The position numbers were made by a program, and so were the translations under genes. The notes under the pieces were generated by a model, which saw only the letters and a list, made by a program, of their open reading frames with translations, searched no databases and had not been told where the DNA came from. This document shows positions 49,301 through 60,800 of a stretch of 64,000 nt of DNA, piece after piece. Source of the DNA: Cristatella mucedo (lineage: Eukaryota; Bryozoa; Phylactolaemata; Cristatellidae); assembly GCA_009760855.2 (NCBI GenBank), contig WPIO01000001.1, positions 4,362,001-4,426,000 on the forward strand, in the 5' to 3' direction. The first letter of the stretch is position 1, and every line of letters begins with the position of its first letter.

Positions 49301-52300
49301 AGATTTCGTTCAGATTCAACAAGTGATATGCTGGCAATGCTGATTTTGAGCTTCAGCGTTTACAGTTTCTGAATCACATTTGGTTGGCCCATAACTAGCA
49401 AGTTAGTTTTATCCTCACTTAGTGTAAGAAAATTTGCTGCCATCCATGTGCAAATGTCATCAATACGTGCAGCAAGGGAGCTGAGAGAATTCGAGGTGCT
49501 CGAAGGCCTGGAGGTATCAAAGCAAAAGTACAACTGAGCGTCATCCGCATTAAAGTGAAAGCCCAGATTGTGCTTGGCAATCACATCAGCAAGAAGGAGA
49601 ATATAAACCGTTAAAAGAACCGGACCAATCATGGAGCTCAGAGGTACCCCATATTTTAGAGGTACCTCGGACGATCTTTGTCCATTCACATCACATCAAT
49701 ACTCTCGAGTGTCCCACTGAGATGGGACCTGCACCACTGCAGAGCAGTGCCAGTGATGCACAGGTGAGATGAAAGGCACCCAAGATGAACTTGTTGATCG
49801 ATAGTGTCAAAAGCTGCCGAAAGATTGAGCAAAGCAAGAAGAGGAACTCTACCCACTTCTGGATTTCTAAGTAGGTTGATGTAACCCGAAGCAATGCTGA
49901 CTCGATGTAGTAGTTAGCTCTAAAGCCAGACTGGAACTTACTAACTAGGTTTGAAGTTTCAATATACGAGTTCAGCTGATCTGCCACAACTCGTTCCAGT
50001 GTTTTTGATAGGAGCTGTAGCAGGGAGACTCGGCGGTAGTTGCTCAAGTTCTCTCGGTCTAGTGTTGTTTTTTTAGAAGTGGCCTGACTGCAGCTTTTTT
50101 GAAAGGTGCTGGGACATGACCTGAGGCTAATGGCATGTTAATGAGGTTAGTCATGCATGGCAGCAGAAGATCATAGCAACGTAGGAGCATGACAGTGGGA
50201 ATAGGGTCCACAGAATCTGCTGTCTTTTTTATTGGGATATGAACTTCAGGACGAGATCACTACTGGCTTGCTTGAATGTAGAGACTGATGCGTTGGAAGG
50301 AATCGAGGGACAGCATTTTAGGGGGATGCTGCCATCGCTGGGATGGGCTCACAGATCTTGTCCATCTTCTGGACAAAGACTCGAGAGAAGGGGATCAGCT
50401 AGACCATCACAGAGATCATCAGGTAAGGAGCTACTTTGGGAGCGGTCGAGGGAGGAGATGATTGATTTTCGACATTAGCATTTTTTAATTGTGCAGCTGT
50501 GATTCAACAATGTTGGTATAGAAGCTCTACTTGGCCTTAACTAGGATCAAATGATACGACATACAGTAGTCCTCGTACGATTGTCGACGATGTCTCAGTT
50601 ATCGGCCCTCTATTCCCTAGCTCCGGGTCCACCTACGAAAAAAGGAGGTGCGTTTATCGTACCACATATTCTTCCAAGTCAATTATTTTGATCTCGCCTC
50701 GTTTAAACTTTAAAGTCTTTTAAGAACTCGCCTTCAGTATGCATGCTTCTAGAGCCTATAAATCACTCCCGCCAGACTTTAAAACATTCCCTGATTTGAC
50801 GACATTCAAACACTTTTTCATAAGAGCCAAACTCAAAATTTCAGGACTAACAGACCTTATGCTTCAAGTGATAGATTAGAATGAATTAGGCAAAGATGTG
50901 TGTCAATGAGGTGAAACCTTACACCCATTTGCAAAATGGGGTAAGACGGCTACTTGTATCAAATCCTTGGCTTTTCGGTGGTCGCAACAAATCCAATTCT
51001 ATGTTTCAAGCTGGTCTGAGCTGGTGACTAGAAAACCATTGCGTCAGCTCAGCAAGGTAGTAATATAGGCATGTTAGAACGTTGAAGTGCCTGAGGTTAG
51101 CTGACACATCTCGTGTGTAGCCTGTAGACAAACCGAGTGTGCAAACTAGAGGTTGTGGTGTGCATATGTGTCAGAGTGTGAACGATTATCACGAGCATGA
51201 GCAATCGACAGGACTATGGCAGATAACAATTAATCAGTAAGCACATTTTGCATGGCACAATCCAAATCGCCGGTTGTAAGTCATGACTTGCAAACCTTGA
51301 TATGGAGTTTCTTTGAGTACAGTACAATAATTTTAATTTCAAAAGTTGCAATCGCTGAGCCACCAGTAGTCTAGCTACTCATCAATCCTGCTCGTTCGAG
51401 CACACACAACACTAAGATCGGAGCACTCTTGGCTGACCGTTACTTATGCATTGTTTTCAGCTCGGGGATACGGCAATGCGTGAATCCGACGACCGGCCAA
51501 ACGCAACCTGCTTACGCCACGGAGCTTCCCGTACAGACATACACCGTCTCCAGCCTGAAAAGCTACACAATTCCCAGACGCGGATATCAATCTCTATCTC
51601 TGTCGAATACTGATGCAATGGAGGTAAACTTTGGGATATTTCTGTGGCCTAGGTTAAGTTTAAGGCAGGGATACACTATTCAAAATGCAGTGCTGTTAAA
51701 TTAATTTTTCAAATACTTAATGATTAACTTTGTCTTTAGAGGGCGTTTTGGTGCAAAATGACTTTTGGTAGTTCCTGAAGTTCGTGAGCCTAGACTTTGA
51801 AAGCACTAATCTATTTGCTTCACGCGTAGATTCCTTTTCAAGGCACGTGGAAATTGACCTGCTGAAACGTTCTCAGCTCTTTACCGCTCTTGTTTTTTCT
51901 TCCCAAGATTAGGTATTATCTGCAAGAATGAACTGTTATCTATTACATAAAGGTTGAAAGCACAAAGTAAAGCTTGTTGCTAAAGGAACATACCCAAAGG
52001 TTGATGTGTGCAGTTGAGGATATTTCCATCAAGACCAATGCTCACTACTGTGTTAGAAGTCACTGACTCACCAGTTGCCACTTCACCCAGAGAGCGGAAA
52101 TGGCTATTTGGATGCATAGCCATGTTGTAACGATTCGTTTTTAATTTCCTCAGGTACTACCTGGTGACTACCTCGGATATTACTCAAGTGCTGCCGTACT
52201 AAACTGGTATGACAGCGGCATTATGGCCTCAACAATTAACAACAATCGTACCAACTACTCTTACTTGTATACACAATCCAGTGGTCTGACAACATTCACT

Positions 52301-53059
52301 CAAAAAAGCGGACTGTCGACTTCTGTTGGAGTTCTCGTTGGAACACAGAATATCTTCTTAAGGGCCCATGTTGCTCGCTACGTGCAGGTCAAGGTAAGCT
52401 AATATTTTTTTTATGGAAACAGCATGGTCATAAGTGTTAAATCTGCTGGTGCATGAAGGTTCATCAATCTAGCCAATGATATGTAGCCATCAATTTAAAG
52501 ATAGTAATTGTTTCAACAGTTTTCTTTGGCTGCGTTTATGCATGCCATAAAATATATACCACAAGGTGAACAGGTTTCGACTTCGCATTTTACAGGTGAT
52601 CCAAACGTACAGTGGCGTTGGCATATTTCCTGTTAATGTCAGCGTGGTCAGTCAGCTCTCAGGATTATCTCGCAAGGTGTCTACTGTCATTCAATCAGAT
52701 ACGATGATACAAAATGTTTCTATTTCGTCAAAATATTCAGGAGGTAATGGCTGCTGCGGTTTATTTTTCGTCAAATGCTGTCAAAACGAAAGAGCTTTTA
52801 AGAAAAAAAAGGAAAGAGCTAGAGTGCGAGGAAGGGAACAGGGACAGGGAGGAATAGAGACAGATGTAGTGAGAAACATCGAGCTAGAAAGAGCGAAACA
52901 GAGAGAGGAAGAGTGAAAGGGGTAGGTAAGCAGGTGGGTGGAGAGAGAGACAGAGAGAGGGAGAGACAAAGAGAAAAAGAGACGGAGAGACGGAGAGATA
53001 GAGAGACGGGGAGACAGAGAGACGGAGAGACGGAGAGACGGAGAGACGGAGAGACGGAG

Positions 53060-53091
<32 letters not shown>

Positions 53092-53183
53092 AGAAAGACG
53101 CAGACGAAAACGGAAACGGAAACGGAAGACGGAAGACGGAAACGGAAACAGAGACAGACGGAGAGGGAGACGGAGACAGACAG

Positions 53184-53239
<56 letters not shown>

Positions 53240-56200
53240 GTAGACTAAGATCAGCTGGAGTGACTGAGAAAGGCAAGAGTGTTCTAGCGAGATGATAAGA
53301 GGGAGATAGTTGAACAGAGCAGTTAAAATTTCACTTTGAAATGAAAATTTTCTTTGAGTCCAAGCACAGGAGATAAAATGCTTGCTCTTCAAGACCTAGG
53401 TTGTGGATAAGAGTCCTGCAACAGGGGATTCTTTACTGCCCACAGCAAGGAGTGGTAGTAGCCGTGGGGCTCTTCTGCTGCTATGTAAATGAGGCTATTG
53501 AATCAGCTGAAGATGCTAGGTCTTCACGACCCATGCTATTAGTTCGAGTCCTGCAGCAGGTGATACTTTACTGCTCACTGTAAGTCGTGGTGATAGCCAT
53601 ATACGCTCCTCTGCCGCTATATAAATGAGGCTCTTAGCTCAGCTTATAATTAAAAATTTTGTGTGATTAACTTGGACCATTCCATACAAAGAGGAAAAGA
53701 TGAATATGGGGCTTAGATTTCTCTCAAAAAAATGAAACCTCACTTACAAATTGATCGCATCGTTTTCATTCGCCCCCAGTTGAGCTACGTGATTTTTTTA
53801 GTTTCTCAGCATGGATAATTCTTTATTGCTATCGTATGCATCTGAACCCTTACTTACTTGAACTTTTTTATTTTAGTGGCAATGTATTATAATACAACTT
53901 TTGCAGTAGATCCGCATCCAGGAACATCTGTCATGTAAGTGATAACCCTACCTCTGCATTGCAGATCAGGCAATGCAGTTCATTGTTATTCGAAAAAATT
54001 GCTCTTGCGCAATTTGTTGAAGTGTTTAGTGAGTTTGTGTACGATTTTCTTGCATATAGCTCAATAAATATGTAAGCTGGTGAGGAAGAATATTTCCTTC
54101 CAGAGGTTTCGTCTGTGCTGCTATTGCCCTTCAGTTGAATAGATTGCAAAAGTTCAGATACCGTACCTCCAGGAAAAGTACCGTCAATTCTTTTACCGTA
54201 TCTGTTTGCTAAGAGAAAGCAATGAGTCACAGCTATTGTAGAAAGAAAGTTGGACCTCCGGGTTAATGAGAGACCTTACCGAATATTCTTTCCAGATAGT
54301 GCTTTACCACTGAAAAACTATGCTGGCATGTCCGAGATCGTTAAAGGAAGCAGTGGAAGCTGTGGAGGAGATGAAAGCCAAGTAATAAAGAGAACAGGAA
54401 ATGCAGCATAGTAATAGCAACACAGTGGATAGACAGCTTGGGAGTCGGATTTCCTACCAAGATAACACGGACTAACTTGATTATGCGGAATATACATGGC
54501 TGACCATTCTGATTGGGGCTACATATTGTTACAAATGTGCTGCTTCGGCTTCTCCATAATTCAAGCAGCTACTGACGTTGCTCCTCTGACGAGCGACTCC
54601 TAGAAAATACCAGTGACGTGGCTGAGGCATAAAGAAGGGCAAAAGAATTAAATGAGCAGCACCGAAACGTGCAGGTATGCCGACAGCAGCAGAATACTGC
54701 AGCTAGTGTCCCTACCTGAAAATATAAAGTCCATACCCATAGCTCACATCAGTTAATTTTACAGCTAGAGTAGGGTTACACATGCTGAGGAACAGTAAGG
54801 ACCTAAAACCCATCGGAGGTGCAGAGAACCACTGAACTGCCTGGCTCGACAACTGCCAGGCACAACTCTACAATTATTAATTTGTGTAACAATTCCACTC
54901 GTCTTAGCCATTGATTCTGACACATGAGGCTGCAAATCTTTATAAATAAGAAATCGCGTATTATCGACACTCATAATCTGGCTAATGTAAAACAACAGAG
55001 GTGTAAAATTATCAAGTGCCAAAGCTAGTTGGATCATTGAAGCACATTCTATCAAGCTGCAATCATTAATAAGGTTTCTCTAAGATGCTGATACCTAATA
55101 ATTTACAAACCACCAAGAAAAAATGTGTGCAAACACATATCAAATGGAAAAAACGAGTATGAGATAGTCAGAATACTTGTACAGGAGGCACCGTGCAGTA
55201 CGGGATATTCTTCCCTGAGTTGCATTCGAGACGTGAAAGCGGCATTTTCAAAATATGGTCTGCGAAATCCTACTACACGAGTTGATAAGGTAGATTGGGA
55301 CAATAAGGTAGCCGGTCCCAGTAAGGCTACTTTCCAAAGTTCCTGAAAATTAAAATAAAAAAAAATAATTCGCTTGTATAGCCATGCCAGTCTAACGATT
55401 AAAACAGTTACCATTGCCAATAGCTTACGGCTACGGTCGCTATAGGTGAGCACCTTACTCTGGGTCCAAAGCATTTGTAATTAATGCCATTAATGATCTT
55501 AAATATTCATAACCAACATCATTCTAATGAAATGGAAATCATCAATCTATAAGCCAAAGCAGAATGACATCTGTGTACTCCTTGATGATGAACAATGCAT
55601 CAATGAAATTTAAAAGAAAACCTATTACACTGACTTTTTATTTCACTCAATGCACTTTCTAGGTAACCAAAAAATAAGAAATGGATCATTGTGTAGGAAG
55701 AGTCTTTATTTAGATTTTAATGAATAAAATTGGAAAAGACCTAACTGCTCCAAGAAACGACCATCCTAGGCTGTAATCATGATTAGACCGTAGTGTATTC
55801 ACAGCTCATGTTGTTAAAAAACATTTGATATGCATTTTAAGCGAAAAAAGATAAGGTTTCCTTGTGGTGCCGTTAAAACGAAACTGCTTATTAGTATTTA
55901 CATAATGAATATTAGTCTGTCCTTTAATGTATGGCCGCCTCTGTATTCATATGCTTTCTTGGCCCTAAAATTATCAACATCAGCTCAAAAAGATGCAACA
56001 ATGAGAGAGAGGTCATCCATAAATTAGCAAACCAACATGAGAAGTAGCTATAGAAATATTAAATTCATGGTACACGTCAATAGAAATTCGCAGGATAAGA
56101 TTTATGGGTTAAATTTAAGTAGAAGGCCTTTTTTAGTATCCTTTCTTCACAAGATTTAAGTAAGCATACTCCTTAGGCATAGTTCTGAAAGCCAGGCCGA

Positions 56201-57693
56201 ATCTGGCGCTCTGTAGAGTCTTAGTAAAGTATGTCTGTAACTCAAAGCTAATCGCTAAGTATTGTTTTAAAGTTTTGGTCCCAATAGTCTTTCGCCTTCG
56301 TGAAGTCTTTGGTTGACGATTACAACGACCTAGCATTTCACTTTAGTATGGCTGAATAGTTTCCGAGAGGTTTGCCCAAGTAATGATTCCGTATCACAAT
56401 TGAGCCCAAATGAGGACGACAATTACTAGGGAGTAATATAAACAGAAATAAATGTTTTGCTGTTTGCGGTACTGTTAATATGGCGAGTATTTATTAATAG
56501 CTTATGAAGATATCGTTTTTTCACTGAAGGTACCACTGGAACTTCAATGATTCAAATTCTCTGGACACAGCCAACAGGACATTTGTGCAACACGTATTTT
56601 ATGTTAGTGGGGTTCTCAATGTTACCGTCACAGCGTCGAATCCTCTTTCCCAAGCCTCGTCATGGGTAAGTAGGAATGTTTTGTAATCCAAAGAATAAGG
56701 ATTAAGCTTACCTTATTTGACAAGTGCCTTTTTATTCCAATAGCCAAACTTTAAATCCGCGATAAATCTTTTCTTTATATGAAAACATTTCTATGTTATT
56801 GTAATAACGGAGCAGTGAGTAGGTTTTGAGGTATTAATGCTCACTGGGCTGCTCGGCAATGATGCTATCTAGAAGAGGCAAACATTCATATACTGCGTTT
56901 GAAAATCCACGGCAGCAAATAAAGAAAAAAACTTTCTTTCGGGGTTTGTGCAGTACGTTTGTGTCTTCTGTTGATGTTCAAAATGTGAGCTTTTGAGATG
57001 AATGGCCTGCTCACTAGTGTTCATATTTATTTTTAGAAAATGGCAAACATTTGATCTCTAACACGGATAATATCGTATTGAAGCTGATTTTTGCGCGGGA
57101 TTTGTTATAATTATCGTTGCCAAAAATGAGTAGCCTTAATATCCATGTTTAAATATTATAGAGTTACTATCTGGGCAAAGTACATACTTGTAATTAAACC
57201 TAAGGATTGACTACGTGCAAAGTCTGGGAATGGTGAATCCCACCATGTTTGTATGCATTAATGATTGGAGTGTTTTCTTTTGTAGATACTCCTGTACATT
57301 CAACAGGAAATTCTCAACGAGTCCGTCAGTGCACTTCAAAACGTCACGCTCCTCCACAATCTAACGTTTTTCCAAGCATCGATTTCTGCCGGAACTAACG
57401 TATCGTGGCTGTTTGACACTAAGGACAATCAAATATCTTACTTTATCAATCTCACTAACAATGGTAAATATAGGGGAGACCATTACATTGGCAAAATTGG
57501 ATGGAGTTTGCTTACATATATATACGTGCATATATAGACATACATGTATATCCCTACTAATTAAAGCGAAAAAGCCCTTCAGTCCATTCATCACACAGCA
57601 AGATGGCGACCAGTACTTCCGCGAGTGACGTCACAGACAAATCATTCTACCATTACCCCTCGCAGCAAGTGCAGAGGCAATGAGCTCTAGTAC

Positions 57694-57734
<41 letters not shown>

Positions 57735-57769
57735 AAGATTATAACAAATGCTGTATGTAAACATACTTA

Positions 57770-57811
<42 letters not shown>

Positions 57812-60800
57812 TAAGTATGTTTACATTAAGCATTTGTTATAATCTAATTTTAGATTAGGCGTAGCATAGAATATTTACTTTATAGACGGTTGAGGGTCAG
57901 CCCCGCAAGCTGGGCTAGTTAACTGAAGAAAAATTGGTCTGCAAAAGAAATTTTGAAGCTTTGTCCTCCATTTCTTGCTATAAATCAATGCCCACCTTTT
58001 TTAATTAAATCACCTCAAAGTATTTCCCATAATCTAAAATAACAATGCTAGCCATCTAGATGTAGACATACTATTCTCCTGGGCTCTACCAGTTTTCTCC
58101 TACCCTGCATTACTGATATAGCGAATATGTACTCAGACTTAGGTCTTTTCGCTCAAAGACATTGACCTTAGTTATATTTGACAAGCTGCAACTGTTATAA
58201 CATAAACTCAAATCTAAAGCATAATTTCTTGTAAAGATTTCAAACTATTTACTGCATATTTTCTGTATTGTTGTGAGTGTTTTATGACCTTCTCAGGAAA
58301 GCTTGCTTCACTGATAGTTCTCTAAAAATTCTCAAATGCATTTAAGACCATTTACCATTACTTTTTCTTAGGCGACTCTCATGTCGCCCTTGAAGCACAG
58401 GAACTATACTGCAATTATTCAGACGATCCCCTGAGCCTGGAAAGTAAAAGCTACCTCAGAGGTCTGTGATTAGCGTATCACTTCTGCATTAACTTACTTT
58501 ATTTTGCAAATGTAATCGCAAATCTTCATCTAGACCCTAATTTCTACGCAGGAGACACACAGATCTACTTGTGCATTGATCCATCCATCCGCATAGCGTT
58601 TGGAACTCTGTCAAATACCTTTACTGATTTATTACTGACACTCACAACTGAATAGTAGCATAATTTCTCAAATTCAATGGCATTTTAAACAACATATTAG
58701 TTATTTTCATTATAGTTTGAAATACAAATAAAAACTCCGACACCAAAAAGTGAGCTGGGCCAGCAGCGCCTCTAATTTTCCTGAAAGACAGACTGCAGAC
58801 TCTTGGCAACTGGGAAAAATCAATAAAAATTATAGCATCTCTGAAATCATGATGCTCTGTTCCCAAGTAACTTTTTACTCGATGAATTGAGCTCTATAGT
58901 CAAGTCAGCCTAATTTCAGAAACGAATCGTAGCAGTTATTGGGACCTGGTTCCAGCATTTGATACATGTCCAAAGACTTTGGTAACTCGCTACTTACAAG
59001 TCTTTCGACCTGTGCTTGATACGGTACGGATGTGTACACAAATTGCAGGGACGCTCATTTTTTATGTGCGTTTCAACTGCCAAATGACTCTATTTTTCAC
59101 CGACTTGGACTGGTCCCATTGAAAAGCCTATCGGTTTCTAGGGTTTGGTGACTTGGTCTTTAGTCCTTACATTATTTAGCTTCTGCCTACACATCACAAG
59201 TTCACCCTTACCAGACTTCACGTCTTACCTCGTACTATTCTGAGTTAAGTCAGTTTTTATAAATTAACTAATTGAAATCCTGTTTACCGGAGCCTCCATT
59301 TCCTATGCTTATGTCATGAAATTGCGTACTGACTTTATTACGGAGACGTTCCATAGTGGCAGCAGTGGCCTAGCCAGGATCTTCACAAGGAGTGACACCG
59401 GAAAATGTATGCGCTGGGGAAAGACCTATATATGAAGCAAAACATAGTGTTTATTCAAGGCAGTTGTTCAGCGAGTGGGGCTAAGACTTAATTTCTTAGT
59501 TGTTGATGGTCGTTAAGCGTACGAATATGGAATAGGCCCAGGTAAATGCCTAGCTATATGAGAGACAAATGCCCCTTCTCCCCTCTGGCTCCGCCTCTGC
59601 ACAGTGTTGTGTGAGAAAATAGATAGGCTCTATACCAGCATTTGACTATAAATCATAACCGGATGTGCCGTGGACTTTAGTTTTACAGGCCAAAAGCTTA
59701 AGCGGGATGAATTTTATAATGACGCCGATCTGGTTTGGTCCAGTGGTTAAGGTGCTTGCTCAGACCAAGGTCTGGCTGAGGTCATGGGCTCGAGCCCTAA
59801 GGCATATGTGAAGCACCTGAATAGAGATTAAATTCTCTTCGTGCGCTATGCGAATGAATAATACTTTTATTTATGTAAGCTGAAAGTATCTGCAAGCCTA
59901 GAACTTCCGATTAAAATAGAAATGTATGATGTTTCAAAGTAAATTGCTATCTGTTATCCTGGCAACTTAATATGCCAGCTAACCAAAACAACATTTAAAT
60001 ATCTCCGTCTGAGATAATTGAAATCCGATTTCTCGAATGACGGCGCGTGGCAGGTAAAATACCATTGCTACTGCTTACGGCTTACGTCAATATAAAACTC
60101 GCATGTATTACTGTTAGTCTGGAATTATCTGTAATGCCACAAATAGATATTTCGCTAGCTGCATAAATGAAATAATAGCTCTCGGGTCATGGCCTAAACA
60201 GGTATGGTTGTACGGTATCTCTCTATTTTTTATCGGATAGGGAAAACTAAATCGATTGTTATATTCGAGGCTGTCAGAATAATAGAGCTAACAGAGTAGA
60301 ACACAAATTCAACCAGGATAGAAGCAATAAATCAAGATAACAATAATAAAAATGTTTTTTTTTTCAGAACCCTAAAAAGACTTAGCTGTATCCAGACACT
60401 GCGAAGATTGTGGAAAAGAAGCACGTCGATTACTTTTTAATAACAGGCACAACGTCACCACCCAAGAGCACAAAAAAAGAACCGCTAGCATTTGACTGAG
60501 CACATGCTATCAAATAGAGGTGATTTTTTGCTTGTGTTAAAACGTGGGCACGTCAAGTAGGTCATAATTTAACAAGAATAAGAATATTATAAGGAACCGT
60601 ATGACAAAAAAATCTTTTTCTTGCCCCTTGAAATATGCTGGTACGGTAGCCTATCATTTAGTTCGGGATATCTTGAATGATATGAGCAAGCGCAGGCATG
60701 CAGAGAACTTAAACGGACCACGGGAATTCCCGGAGGAACGATTCTAACTTTTGTTTTACTTATAATATCAGATAGTGTCGTGAGAAGAGTTTGTTGCGAG

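Larger units (their letters stand above)
47845..51460. other. Intron 12
   Basis: Mostly LINE sequence (48.16-50.87 kb). 50871-51460 unassigned. Confidence 0.6.

Noticed and set aside
52781-53392. 203-codon Ser/Leu/Pro-rich ORF and its antisense Arg/Glu/Asp-rich partner
   Set aside because: Polypurine satellite; no domain and no splice logic.
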